Shown one piece after another: positions 25,766-38,129 of a DNA stretch of 64,000 bases (its first letter is position 1; each line of letters begins with the position of its first letter). The stretch comes from Serinus canaria (taxonomy: Eukaryota > Chordata > Aves > Passeriformes > Fringillidae). A program made the position numbers and the translations under genes. The DNA is taken from assembly GCF_022539315.1 (NCBI RefSeq), contig NC_066343.1:47007378-47071377 (forward strand), read 5' to 3'. The notes under the pieces are model-generated. The model did not search any database, was not told where the DNA came from, and saw only the letters and a list, made by a program, of their open reading frames with translations.

Positions 25766-27246
25766 ATATTTACATATTATATATTATATAATAGTAAAGT
25801 ATAATAAATTTTCTTTTTTTGACATCAATTAAAACAAAGATTAAAGAAGAATACTAAAAATTTTAGCTTCACAAATACCTTAGTTTTCAATCAGCATAAA
25901 TTCTTCTTCCGAACTTAAAACCATCTTGTTCTTTCCATGCTCATTCGTATTCCCAACTTTTCAAAAAAAAATTTATTGGAAAATTATAGCTGTATTTTTA
26001 AATCCTGACTAACTCGACTAAGTCCTCTTCTTCATTACAGGGAAAATTCTTGTGAAGAAATCCATTTTTTATGATCACTGCTATGAATGGCAATTAAAAA
26101 GTACTTTTTTTTTAATAACTTGAAATTCAGTATTCCTAGCTAAGTACCAAGCTCAAAAGCTCATCTTAGCTCCCATACATTCCATTGTCTCACCTGTTGC
26201 ACTGTCATGTTTTCACTAGGCCTGTAATTTATTTTCATAAAATATGTCATCTTAAATGGCATTATCAGCCGAGCTGCTAAGATAAACAAATCTGTATAGA
26301 CAACTTCTATCATAATGTTCACACAGAGATTTATTTGGGTTTTGGCTGTATAGATAAGGAAGTAGGCTATCTGGGAAACCCTCTTCATTACACCTGCCGC
26401 AAAATGACTTTCAAAGAAAGCAAATTGAGAGGCTGAAAAGTTGCCAGGTCTTTTTTTTTTTTTTTTTTTTTTTGCAAAATGCTGCTGTCACTTGGAACTT
26501 GATTAATGGCAAGAAGATGAAGCCAAGTGCAGAAAAGCTATTAGTAAGCCCAAAAGCAATCATTTTTTGTTCTGCAGTGTTACCTATAGCAGACAGAGGT
26601 TTGAATTGAGAATACGTTCAAGTCATTGGAAAAAGGTCTTCTTCTCTGGACTTCAAATCAGTCAAAACTTGAGTTTTGTCCTTAGTTGCAAAATGTCAAA
26701 ACCACAAAAGCAAAGAGAAAAACTTCTAATTTCATTAACATTTATCAAAGCTAGAAACCTAAATTCAGTCTTACTGTTGGTTCCTGTGGTGAGTGCTTTT
26801 TGTTTCTAAGGACACTTATATACATCAAAAAACTGCTTGTTGGGATGTTTTTTGTTGAAGTCTTGAAACAGAAGGGTAAAGGGAGAGTGATATTTGTTGT
26901 TTAATGAGTTGTTTAAACTTACCTGACTGTGTAAGTAAATATCCTTAAATGTGGCCTCATTTTCTCATGAATGTACTGTTCTGAATGTACCATTTGGTTC
27001 CAGCAAGATCTTCCAGGATCTTTGGAGTTCCAGAATCTACATGGTTTTGGCACTAATACTGGCTGCTAACTCCTGAGACATGATTTTTAAAAATAGATTA
27101 ATTTTAAAAATAAATGGTACATATATTTGAAACTGCTTCCCTTGTGAAAAGGTAGGAAGCTATGTATGTGTGTGTGTTGCAGTTTCTTATGGGTGAGTCA
27201 AATAAATAAGGTGATATTTCAGGTATTCATCATGAGTGTCATTTAT
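25766..27246. other. Intronic stretch without recognised genes
   Basis: AT-rich intron beginning with a TATATTATATAAT low-complexity run near 25770-25810. It holds a 23-base T run at 26451-26473. No transposon, RNA gene or exon was recognised. Confidence 0.7.
26451..26473 (+). repeat. Poly(T) run, 23 bases
   Basis: An uninterrupted T run in intronic sequence, possibly a minus-strand poly(A) remnant. No retroposed sequence can be recognised next to it. Confidence 0.85.
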
Positions 27247-30200
27247 TCATAGAATCAGAGAGTGTGCTGAGTTGTAAGGAAGCCATCAGGATCACAGAGT
27301 ACAGCTTTGGCCCTGTACAGGTCAGCCCTGGGAGTCACACCATGTGCCAGAGAGCACTCTTTGAACTCTTTCAGGCAGATGCAGTGACCACATCCCTGGG
27401 GAGCTGTTCCACTGCCTCTGGGTGAAAATTCCTGATATTCAACCCAAACTTCTTCTGACACAGCTCCAGGCCATTCCCTCTGGTTCAGTCACTGTCACCA
27501 CAGAGAGGAGATCAGTGCCTGCTCCTCCTCCTCCCCTCATGAGGAAGTTGCTGACTACAATGAGGTCTCAACAATAAGACCTCAGCCACCCTTATAAGGC
27601 TTCCTCTTCAAACCCTTTACCATCCTTGTGGTCCTCCTTTGGACACTAATAGCTTTAAAATTTTCATATATTCTGTTGCCTAAAACTGCCCCAGCACTCG
27701 AGGTGAGGCTGTCCCAGCTCAGGGCAGAGCAGGACAATCCCCTCCCTTGTCTGGCTGTGATGCTGTGCCTGATGCCCCCCAGGACAGGGCTGGCCCTCCT
27801 GGCTGCCATGAGCACTGCTGGCTCATGTTCAGCTTTCTGTTGACTGGGATATCCAGTTCTCTTTCCCCAGTGCTGCTCTCCAGCCTCTCATTCCCCAATC
27901 TGTCTGTACATCCTGGGTTGTCCCGTCCCAGATGCAGAATCTGTAACTTTCCCCTTTTTCAACTTCATGTTGTTGGCATTGCTTATCTCTCATTTGTAGA
28001 GATCTTTCTGCTGGGCCTCTCTGCCCACAAGAGTCAACAGCTGCTCCCAATTTAGTGGTGCTGGCAAACTTACTTAGTCTTCTTTTCAGTCCTGCACCTG
28101 ATGCCATTTTGGCTTTTACCTTTTTTCTTTTATATATTCTCTGTATTCTTTACACAAGTATTTGTAGCTTTGTAACTTCCTCTTGTAGCCTAACTTAAAA
28201 ATTTTCCTAGACAGAAAGACAAAGCATGTTCCAAAGCCCCTGTCCTATATTGGATCTCCTTAGAACCCATGGCCAAAAAGCAGCTCTTCAGACATGTTTT
28301 CATCAACAAGGTTCAGTCCCATCTAAGGGGAGGAGAATTTAGAAGGGGCTTGGACTGGGTAGGAATTGCATCACCAGTTCTACATCTAATTGGTGGTTTT
28401 TTGTCAATTTATCAAACTTATAAAACTGCATGCACCCCTGTGAGGAATGGGCTTTTGTGGACATTTTTCCACAACTGCCCCATGAGGCCTTCAATAAAGA
28501 TCCACTTTTATATTAATTCCTATACTAATATTATTACAAAAGTGGGTTGTTTCATTTATAGGCTGAAAAGGGCATCACATCCAAGTCGTTTATGAAAATG
28601 CTGAAGAACTGGGGCAAGAATGGAGCCCTGTGGAACCCCACTAGTGTCAGGTCCCCAGTCTGATGTCACCCTACTTACTGTAACCCCATTCATTTGTCCA
28701 GAAGGATCTTGTGAGAGCATGAAAAGCTTTGCTGAAGTTCAAAAAGGTTATATTAACTGGCTTTCCTAGATCAGCTAGGTGCGCTACCTGTCGGAGAAGA
28801 TCAGATTGGACAAGCAGGACTTCCCCTCATGAAGCCATGCTGGCTGTGACTGATGACTTTATTGTCCTCCAGGTTTTTCAACACCTCCCAGAATAATCTT
28901 CCCCATTATTTTACTGGGCACTGAAGTGGGATTGACAGTGAGATTCTGTGTGAGGGCATCCTTCCACTGAAAATCAAGACAATATTCCCAGTTTCCAGTC
29001 AACTGGGACCTCTCCAGAATCCCAAGACTACTTAAAAATCGAGAGAGGCTTTATGATGATGACAGCTAACTTTGACTCTTGGATTAATCCCATCAGGCCC
29101 CATCGATTTATAGGCACCCAGCTCAGGCAGCCGATTCCACATAAGTTCAGGGTCAACTGGGATTTTATCATTATTGGAATCATGGTCTTCCAGTTTAGGA
29201 AGATGAAGGCAAAGAATGCATTGAATGCCTTGGACTTGTCCATGTCTGTGTTTGTGAGGTGACCTCCCTCATCCTGAAATGGGCCAGTGTTATTCCAACA
29301 CTGCTTCTTGTCATTAACATGTTTGAAAAAAAACCCTTACTTTATTGCTCCCACTCTTCTGTCCAGTTTCAACTCCATTTGAGCTTTGGTTGTACAATTT
29401 TTTTTCCCTACAGCAGTGAGCAGCATTTCTGTATACTTCCTGTGTCACCTGACCTTCCTTCCACTGGGCACACACCTTCCTTTTTCTCCTTATTTCCAAA
29501 AGATCCATATTCAGCCAAGTTGGCCTTCTGCCTCACCAGCTTGGCTTCCATTATTTGGGAATTGCCTGCTCCTGCACCCTTAGGAGGTGATGCCTAAAAC
29601 GTGACCAGCACAGATGGACCCCAGGACCTGCAAAAATGTTTTTCCCAGGTACCTTACTCACTAATTCTCTGAGCTTCTTGAAATCTGCACTCCTCATGTC
29701 TGGGGTTCAGGTTTTGCTGGTGCTTTTTCTCCTGTCAACAGAGATTTTGAACTTGATTGTTTCGTGGCCACTGTGGCCAAGACAGCCACCAGTCTCCACT
29801 TTGCTCACAAGATCATTTCTGTTGACAAGCAGCAGATCATGGGAGGCATCTTTCTGAGCCCCTTAGGACTTGTTCCATAAAGTTGTCATCCAGGTTTTTC
29901 AGGAATCTTCTGACCTGGGTTGTACCAGTTGTGTGATGCTCCCATTTGATTACTGGCAAGTTGAAGTTCCCCAGAATAACAAGGGCAGTTTGCCTGGAAA
30001 TATCCCTTAGTTCAAAGAAGTGATTCATTTGCATCATCGTCCTGGCTAGGAGGGCTATAGTAGACTCCCAAGATGACATCTGAAATCTGAAATTAAAAAA
30101 TTACCTGACATCTGAAATGAAAATCTGAAATAATTTTTTTGCCCCTTGATTCTTACCCAGGGGCTCTCAATTGTGGCATTCCTGACTATGAGCTCCATAC

Positions 30201-30845
30201 ATTCCCTTCTGTGATGTACAGTGCCACCCCTCCTCCTCTTCTCCCTGGCTTTCCCCCTGGAGAGCCTGTAACCATCCAACAGGACACTCCAGTCACAGAT
30301 CTCATCCCACCATGTTTCACTTAAGGCAGTGATGTCAAATCTCTGGGGCTGGACCAGGCTTATCTTCCTCATGCTGCATGCATTAGCATAGAAACATCTC
30401 AGGTGTGCTACATTGTAGCTAAAAACCCTTGAAGATGCTGCAAGGATCCCATTACTGCTTGTTCCCTTAAGTTTTGTCACACCATCCCGTTGTTTGTTGC
30501 TGGCAGGGCTGATTTGGTCCCTTACCCAGCTACTTTGAATCTCTATCAACAAGCTGTGCCAGCTCCTCTCTGGTGGAGTTCCAGTGTGCTGGAGCTCTTT
30601 TTCCCCTCTGAGAAGGGTGCATCCCGTCAGGTGTCAGTTGACCAGCGTTAGGTAGATCATCTCATGGTCAAAACTCCCCAAACAAGCCAAAATCCTTCTG
30701 ATTACAAAAGCCTCAGCACTGACCTGATGGATCTGCCTGTCCCACAATGTCAACCCTTGTTACCAGAAGCATAGAGGAGCTCATTAACTGTGCTCCTGAT
30801 CCTTCAACCAGTCATCCAGATAGCTAAACAGGTGGGCAGAGAAAA
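27247..30845 (-). mobile_element. Long, near-complete CR1 LINE (minus strand), decayed
   Basis: Read on the minus strand, this covers most of CR1 ORF2 and the 3' end. The 3' terminus is at 27247, where the + strand begins 'catagaatcagag'. The endonuclease part lies at 30552-29837 on the minus strand, with recognisable ANACSMR, ALSETWWDE, LLDGYRLSR and LVILGNFNLPVIKWE motifs and RRFLKNLDDNFM. The frame shifts between its two pieces near 30070. The reverse-transcriptase FADD box near 28045-28065 reads KFASTTKLG, so both catalytic aspartates are gone. The segment 28100-28600 is the most diverged. The 5' limit near 30845 is set by the start of another CR1. It is longer than most avian CR1 copies, which tend to be under 1 kb. 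Confidence 0.92.
29837..30552 (-). pseudogene. CR1 ORF2 apurinic endonuclease domain, broken
   Basis: Two overlapping minus-strand frames, 30552-30055 (165 codons) and 30079-29837 (80 codons), together cover much of the CR1 endonuclease/exonuclease/phosphatase-like domain. The first holds the ANACSMR start region and the SETWWDE motif, whose glutamate is a metal ligand in this family. The second holds GNFNLP, equivalent to the usual GDFN box, here with Asp changed to Asn. The frame change and this change argue against activity. It is part of the surrounding CR1, not a host gene. Confidence 0.85.
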
Positions 30846-30850
30846 TGACA

Positions 30851-31286
30851 TGAGGTTCAACAAGACCAGGTGCTGGGTCCTGCTGGGTCCCAGGCAGCAT
30901 TAAAGGCTTGTGACAGTGTGAATGAAGAGCTGCCCTGGCAAAAAAGGACCTGGGGGAAGTGGAAGCTCATGGGAGACCTTATCACAACTCCCTGAAAGGC
31001 GAGTGTAGCCGGCTGAGGGTTGTCCTCTTCTCTGGGGCAGTCACAATAGGACAAGAGAAGAGTCTTAAGCTGTGCCCAGGGACGTTAAGGTTGGGCTTGG
31101 GACAGAAATTCTTCACAGGAAGGGTGATTAGAGCTCAGAAGGGGCTGCCCAGGAAGATCACAGTTCCTGGAGGAAGGACTGGACTGGCAGTGGGTGCTGT
31201 GGTGTAGTTGACATGGTGGTGTTTAGTGGTGGGCTGGACTTGATCTCAGGTGTCTTTTCCAACCTAGTTGATTCTGTGATTCTGGA
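30851..31286 (+). mobile_element. CR1 LINE 3' part (plus strand) with an internal deletion
   Basis: It begins 'tgaggttcaacaagaccagg' and 'tgctgggtcctgc', as in CR1 ORF2 past the FADD box. At about 30950-30970 it jumps from 'aaaaaggacctgggg' directly to 'gggagaccttatcac', skipping what is several hundred bases in a full copy. It then runs through 'aaattcttcacaggaaggg', 'gggctgcccaggaag' and the UTR to GATTCTGTGATTCTGG at 31270-31285. The last part is a clean CR1 terminal repeat, so this 3' end is better kept than others in the window. It lies head to head with the minus-strand CR1 to its left. Confidence 0.9.
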
Positions 31287-34200
31287 TATGCAATAACCTT
31301 CTTCCAGCCTTCATTTTCAACACACCCTTGCCTGTGGGGTTCTGAGTCTGTATTCTCCACTACATTAATTAACTGAAATGGATTTTATCATATGAGAAAA
31401 GAAGGGTGCAATAGGACATCAGTTGTTAGGATTGGAATTTTAGGCTAAAAATACAAAGAAGATCAAGCCTCACAAGCAAATTTATTGCAATTTCACGTTA
31501 GAAAGCAGAGCAGAAGTAAAGCTAGAGGCTGAACTTAACTAAGAACAGGCTAGCTTCCATCTTTAGCTTCTAATGTAGGCTATTTTATACTCTGATGTCT
31601 GAAACGTGTTTAATTCTGCTTTGCAGGTAAGTCATCATGATTGGTCTGTGTTATTTTTAGGTGAACTGGAAACAGGAAGAAGTGCTTAGACAAGAATCCA
31701 CAAATAAATTGCTTTCAGTAGCTCCAAATTCATTAATTTACTTCTGCTTGTAAGAGGGAAACACCCATACATTCTCTCAGTAGCATAGTCACTTCCAGGT
31801 GCTCAGAAAAAGTAAATAAATATATTTGAAATAATAAGCTAAATTTTAAAACAAATTGAATGTTTTAATAATTAAAATAAAGGCTTTGGGGGGGTTTGAT
31901 CTTTCAGGACTTCCATTTTCTGGTGTTCTTTTTTTTTTCTCTTCATGAGCAAATACTCGTATATTTCAAAGAAATATTGGTCAAATCTTAAATACTGATG
32001 ATGGGCCTGTAGTCAAGTAGTAGTGTTGGTATTTTGAAATACTACCAGAACAGTATTTTAAAACTACGTATTATTAATTTTGATTATGGTAAATTATTCT
32101 TACTTTTTAACTAAATATTACTATTTTTTTCCCCACATTTTCTTAATTATCTTGAGCATATTGATTACTCTCATGATTTACCATCTCCTTAAAACAAGTG
32201 AAAGAAATGTTCATATTTTATTAAAGAAAGAGGTGTAGTAAATCTGTTAGGAACTCTATAGAAACTGCTGCACACACTGATGAACTTTTGGATACAGTCA
32301 TTAAATCCAGCATTTGAGCATTAGGTGGCACTAATAGTAGAATTCAGTGTCAACTAAAACAGTACAAACTTTAGGTCCTGTTTTGAGTGATCTCTTCTGA
32401 ATTCTGTGTTCCAGAAAGTAGACAGTTGATTTAATTTTCTGTATCTAGACCTGTGTTATCAATAGGAAAAAATCTGATGTAGAGCAGGAAGCTGGATGTT
32501 CTCTGCTAAAGGTACTAAACTAATATAGCTTTTTGCTCTTATCAAAATTGGTGGAGTTTTTATAATCTAAGTTTTGCCATGCTGACTTGATGCTTCACAT
32601 ATTCAAAAGGATCTGCTGATTGACTTTAACAGTTGCAGTTGTAGTTCAGGACTCCTCACCATAAGAAAATGCTGTAGTGTAAGAACATTTTAATTAGGTA
32701 AAAACAAACAGAAATTCAAAATCTGTGTAACTTCAACATTCTAAATGTTTAAAGTATAGAGGAAAAGATGAAATTACTTAAAACAGTACTGTACATGGTT
32801 ATTATTTCACAGGCAGGTAGTTATTCCTGACTGTTCTTACCTCTATGTGATTTACCTTGTTTCCCCTGGACAATACTTTGTTTTTTTCCTTTAGAAGTGG
32901 CTAGGTCTCTTGTACTGCATAAGAGCACTCTCTGGACTGACTATGAATATAGTGCAGCAAACATCAGCTTCCTTCTGTGAGAGAGAGACATTGTCACAGC
33001 TCCTCTGTCCATATTTCTGTCCACATCCATCTGTCCAGCTGTGAAAAGCTCCTTTCATTTCTTTCCAGTGTGTATTAAAGCAAGGAGTGAAGGTCAGTTT
33101 TTGCCTCAAGTTTTTATTGCTGATAGACTGGCAAGAAAACTAAGATTAATTTTTCTAAGGCAGGCCTGCAAAGGACATTGATAGAACATACCCACTTGCT
33201 CTCTTTTAAACAAAGGATGAAATATTTTTTTTTATTTTCTTCTTCCTCACCCAATGGAGAATATTGTCTCTTGTCAGGATTTTTAGCAAGATAATTCACA
33301 GGCCTTTTACTAGGCAAGAAGTTAAAAACAGAAAGTTGTTGTGGTAATGCATTCCTTCAGTTACCTCACCTAGGTTTCACAAAGCATTTCTAGCCCAGCC
33401 ACATGGGTTTTGTTCTTAATAATGAATTTTGGAAAGGTTGCAACTTGACTTTTGACCTGGAGAAAAAATAAATTGTTAGGTCAGAGGTCACTGCCTTGAA
33501 CAGGAAGAACTGGGATTCTGGTGTTACACGGGTCCTGACCATGTGTTGGTGTTTCCAACAGAACAATACCATTTCTTATGTTGTGGGACACCTTGTTTTT
33601 TTAGCCTTAGAATTAACAACAGTTTCATTCACAAGTGGCCCTCTTGTTTCTTGCTCCGTTAGGTTTCTTTGGATCCCAAAAAGCTGCTTACACTTGGAAA
33701 TTGCATCAGTCCTGATGCAAAAAAGCCTTCCAGTAAGCAGTGAAAGCAATTTTTATTCAAATTGTCTTAAGAAAGCGTGAATATTCAGTATTATACTGAG
33801 AATATTTGCTTTTCTATTCTTTGCATATTGTAGAAGAACTTTGTGGTGTTTTTTGCAATCCTCTCATGTAATAGTGTCTGTTCTGAGACACTGTCATGCT
33901 ATCATTTAAAAAGGGCCTTTGTGTCAGTAGATTTAAAATTTTTATATTTTGAAATAAACTTTCAAATTAATGAACATGTAAGTAGGTGGATAGTAAGTAG
34001 GTAGAGAGATACTACATTTTAAAAGAGATAACCAAATTTTTCATTTATCTTTTCCCTGTGTGTTCAAAATGGATGGGTTTGGTATTTGTTATGCACAGTG
34101 AAATTAACCTTCTATAAAATAAAGGAGAATATTTAAAAGAGGTTTTTTGAGCCAAGGTTACTGGTGAAGGGAGAATGAAGTTGTGAAAATGGTGGGCAGA

Positions 34201-35116
34201 AAAGGAAGTCTGTATTTTAAAGAGGCATTTTTTTTTCTGCTGGAAAATGTCTTACCTGTTTTATATGTTTTCCTGTTGCACTTGATGTGATGGGGTTTTT
34301 TCTGTCTATGTTTTAAATTAGCTGAGAGGATAGTAAAATACAGAAAAAGTTGAAGACTGGTTTTGTGAAAATTATATAACATTATAACATGATACTCTAG
34401 GAAAGCAGTAGAGTAAGAGCAAGAAAAATAAAAGCAGTCTCTCAAATGCCAAAATTCTGTTAAACTAAAGGTAACTAATTAGCTATGAGTAACAGGATAA
34501 GGGCAAGAGAAGTACTCTTGGATTCAGCTGGGATGTTAATGGATGTGATATGGAGGCTGTGACATCTACTGCTCCTTGAAAAAAATGAACTTTAGATAGA
34601 ACTGGTAAAATTTTTTGAAGTTGTAGGTGAGGAATCCTGAGAGTGGAAGAATTCAGGCAGGAGTGGGTGTCAGTGAAGAAAATTTAAGTTATTGAAAGTC
34701 AAAAATAGCATACAGAAAGTTCATTTCATCTTTAAAAACTGTTGCTAGAAAAATTATTTTTATTACTCAAGAAATAAATATAAAAGTATCAAAATCATGT
34801 TTTCCAGGTAGAAAAAAATGGAAGTTCCTACACATTAAATAAAAAAGAATTTCTAAGGCAAATGAGCATAGAGAAGTACAACAAATTTATTTCTGTTTTT
34901 ATTTCTGTTTTTTAAAAATTTTGTCTGGTCAAGCTATGAATTCAGGTTGGGATGCCTATTCCCATACTTCTTTATGCTTAGTTTTTGTACATAAATTGTT
35001 TTCGGCAAGAACGTGGCAGAACCTTATCAACCGAACCATACTTGAAGCACAATAGATGCCCACGCCTGTGATGTTTTTAAATGAGCAATGGCTGTATTTA
35101 AGTCCTTCTATTCCAG

Positions 35117-35187
35117 TAAAGAGGGTTACCAATAAAAATTATATAAATATAAATAGGGTTACCTAATATAAAGAGGGTTATCTAATG
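35117..35187. repeat. Three degenerate copies of an 18-mer with GGGTTA cores
   Basis: TAAAGAGGGTTACCAATA begins at 35117, AAATAGGGTTACCTAATA at 35151 and AAAGAGGGTTATCTAATG at 35170. The last two are close together; the first is offset by an AT-rich spacer. They look like a small, old tandem duplication. Confidence 0.65.
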
Positions 35188-35260
35188 TTAATTACCCAGT
35201 TAGTCTAGGTAGTCTTTCCCTTATTAGGGAAAAACTTTCCATTCTTGAATAGATTGTTTT

Positions 35261-35284
35261 ATAACATAACATAACGTAACATAA
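35261..35284 (+). repeat. (ATAAC)n pentanucleotide run
   Basis: ATAAC units run from 35261 with one G substitution (GTAAC) before decaying into ATAAT. A short microsatellite. Confidence 0.8.
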
Positions 35285-35512
35285 TAATATAGGAATGAAT
35301 AACAAACTTAAGTGCTTAAGAACACTTGCTCTTACAAACTCAAAAATGGGTTTCCCCATTTTTGCTGCTGATGGAATTGATCTGTAATAAATTGGCAAAA
35401 AATTGGCCACTCTTAGCATTATAGCAAGTTTGTTAGGTGTATATTTTTCCCAGATAAGGAAGTAAGATCTTTCCAGGTGCTTGTCTAGTTTCGGCATGTC
35501 TCAAATGACACT

Positions 35513-36000
35513 AGGTGGATGTTTGAAAAAGCTTTTAAACTAAGAGAAGAAAAAGTTTCTGCTGAAGAAATATGTCTCGGGTTAGGAATATGTCTTCACC
35601 AGTTTAGTGTTCTCATGGAAACGCTACAAACCATACTCCTCTCAATTCCTCCTCCCAGTCCCCACTACATCAGGCTGGAGAGGATGACTAGAGGCACAGA
35701 AGTTCAAGATCATGGGTTAAGATAAGGCAATTTTCTGGAAACAGCAGTGAATAAGACAGCAGACAGAAGGTGCAAGTATATTAACAACAAAGTGTCTACA
35801 GGAAAGGCAAACTATTCATTTGCAAATGCTCAGGGTGCAGACCCTGACTTTGCTCAGCTGCTCACTTCCTGCTGTGGGACCCAGAAGGGATCCTTCTTCT
35901 CCCCTGAGGATGATGTAAGGTGGTACAGAAAAATCTCTGGGTCCTAGCAATGCTGCCTCCTGGCTACTGCAAAAATTAACCCTGTCCTGGCTGGAACCTA
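35513..36000 (-). mobile_element. Probable endogenous-retrovirus LTR fragment (minus strand)
   Basis: The right end reads 'aaaaattaaccctgtcctgg' then 'ctggaacc', close to the complement of the start of common avian ERVL-like LTRs. Those LTRs open with a 'ctggtttcagctgggatagagttaatttt'-like stretch, split here by substitutions. Inside, 'gggttaagataagg' resembles the 'gggttgagataaag' block of the same LTR group, and the interior is more GC-rich than the intron. No retroviral protein frame is attached, so this would be a solo LTR or fragment. Element edges and family are uncertain; the assignment is from memory of the consensus. Confidence 0.5.
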
Positions 36001-36416
36001 TTTGAAAGGTCTGTAATGCATTCTAACCTCATGCAGGTTACTTTGTATCTAGGGGTTTGGGAGAATAGCTTTGTCTGTAAAGAATCCTGTAGACAGAAAT
36101 GGGCTTGCAGGGCTAAAGAATAAACAACTTCTCTGTTGAATAGACCCCTTCAGAATCACAGAACACCATCATTTCTCTAAGAGCCTTAAAACTGACTAAA
36201 TATAAAAAACTGACTATGAAGAAAGACATTAAAATTGTCTCTAACTGCAGTAACAGCAGTAGATCTTAGACTCATGACTGGGATCATCTTGAACTTTATG
36301 AATCTAGCAGGATAATGGTATCATATCTTGTCGGAATTTACAAGGAAAAGGTGTTTGAATTCTGTGCAGTATTAAAAACAGTTTTGAATATTTTGCTTGT
36401 CCTTTGCTAATAATTC

Positions 36417-36442
36417 AAAGATAGCATCTATATGCTATCTTT
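36417..36442. repeat. 11-bp perfect hairpin with a 4-base loop
   Basis: AAAGATAGCAT at 36417-36427 and ATGCTATCTTT at 36432-36442 are exact reverse complements around CTAT. No following T-run or element boundary suggests a function. Confidence 0.85.
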
Positions 36443-38129
36443 ACTAAAGAGTAGTTTAAACAAGTTTGCACATTGTTCTCCATTATGAGACCCAAATGTA
36501 AACTGTTTCACAGTTGGTTTTGTTGTTTTCAGGTATTCAGTTATTCTGAAATTTAGACAGCTAGCAAACTTCTATCAGATTTGTTTCATTACATCAGTTT
36601 AGCTCCAGCTGGAAGTGACAGTCAAACAGGAATATATTATTTCCTGTATTTGAGGAAATGAAATTAATAAACATTTTCCAGCTACAAAGACAAAGATGTC
36701 TCATCTGTTTCAGGGACAGAATTTCTTTGGTTTTATGTCTTCTTTGCTTGTTCAAGACTGGGATGTTGGCTGGGTTTATCTGTAAAACTCCTGTCTTCTG
36801 AAATGAAGGTGTTTTTTTGGATGACTGTGAAAGGGCAGCCATAGATAGGCAAAGCATTCATTGCTGTCTTCTGTCTATTGAGAGACTTCCAGTATAATTA
36901 CCTGGGCTTTGTGGGAATCTGTTAGAGCTTTTCTACTTGCAGAATTTTATCACGGGGTTCACTTGTAGTCTTTCCTAGGTTTAATCTTTCTGAGAAATGT
37001 TTTTGTAAAAACTGACATTTAAATTTGAAATAGGTTAAAACCTTGTCACCAGCAGCGTGATGGACAGTATGATTGGACTGACCAATAATCATTGACTTCC
37101 CATCACAAGTACTGCCAGAGTGCTATTGTTTTAACTGGAATGAGTGTGCCTCTGACTCATTGAAGTGCCACACAAAAATAACAGTTGCTTCTCATAAAGT
37201 CAACCACAAAATAAAAACATAGCCTGAGGTTATTGTTATTGCTGTTTTAAAATTACAGACCCTAGATTTACTTGTTAAGACTTGATATTTGCATTTCACT
37301 GTAATAAAAAGAATGTTTATTTGATGTCTTTTAAATGGCTGTGCTGCTCATTTCCATGAAATTTGGCAATATAAGCATGCATTTGTAAAGCAAAATGGGA
37401 ACTAGAAAACCATCCTTTGGAAATGGTATCACAAACACATGATTTCTTTTTTCATTTATTTTATTGCCACTTAGGCACTTTTTTTTTTTTTTTATTCTGT
37501 CCATTTTCATTCCATATACATTTATTTCTGTCAAGGCAAACATGTTCTCAACTGAGAGGGTCAGTAAAGACTTCTTTTATAAAGGATTTTAACACACCTC
37601 GTATGAGTTAGTAAATGTGAAGTTAGGGAGGAGTGAGTCACAAGCGTCAAACACCTATGGGAGCTGACAAAATCTCTTCTGCAAAGTATATTCTCAGTCA
37701 TTTATACTTGAGCTTTCTCTGAATTTTTGCAATTCCAGATATTTATGGAATTTCCAGATGTAGGATTATAAAGCTGTAACAGAAACTACAGAAAATAACA
37801 GAGCATGGAATAGTTCCGCATTTCTGTTCTAGGAGTACACCAGAGTGTATTTTATAAGAGTACACAAATATCACAAGTCCTGGATCTTTAGGTTTCAATG
37901 CTGGGAATAATAAATTGAAGAAGGTTGATGGTACTTTTATCCTGTTACACTCAACTCTGTATCTGATCTTGGCCATTGACAGAAGAGATGTACCAAGTTA
38001 TATGTCTTTTTAGTTCCCATAAAGACACTGTATTATGTTCTTAACAAATAACTGTGCAGTTTCATAAACTGTATAACATGATGGTAGAACAGTCTGGATA
38101 TCAAACATCTAACATTTCTTCCTCTTTTT

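Larger units (their letters stand above)
31287..35512. other. Intronic stretch without recognised genes
   Basis: AT-rich intron. It holds an ATAAC pentanucleotide run at 35261-35284 and three degenerate copies of an AAAGAGGGTTACCTAAT-like 18-mer between 35117 and 35187. No frame resembles a known protein, and no RNA gene was recognised. Confidence 0.7.

Noticed and set aside
30055..30552. A possible nuclease gene on the minus strand
   Set aside because: It matches CR1 ORF2 endonuclease and is embedded in a longer CR1 with frameshifts.
35117..35187. Interstitial telomere repeat suggested by GGGTTA hexamers
   Set aside because: Only three hexamers, separated by other sequence and embedded in a different 18-mer. 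No tandem TTAGGG array.
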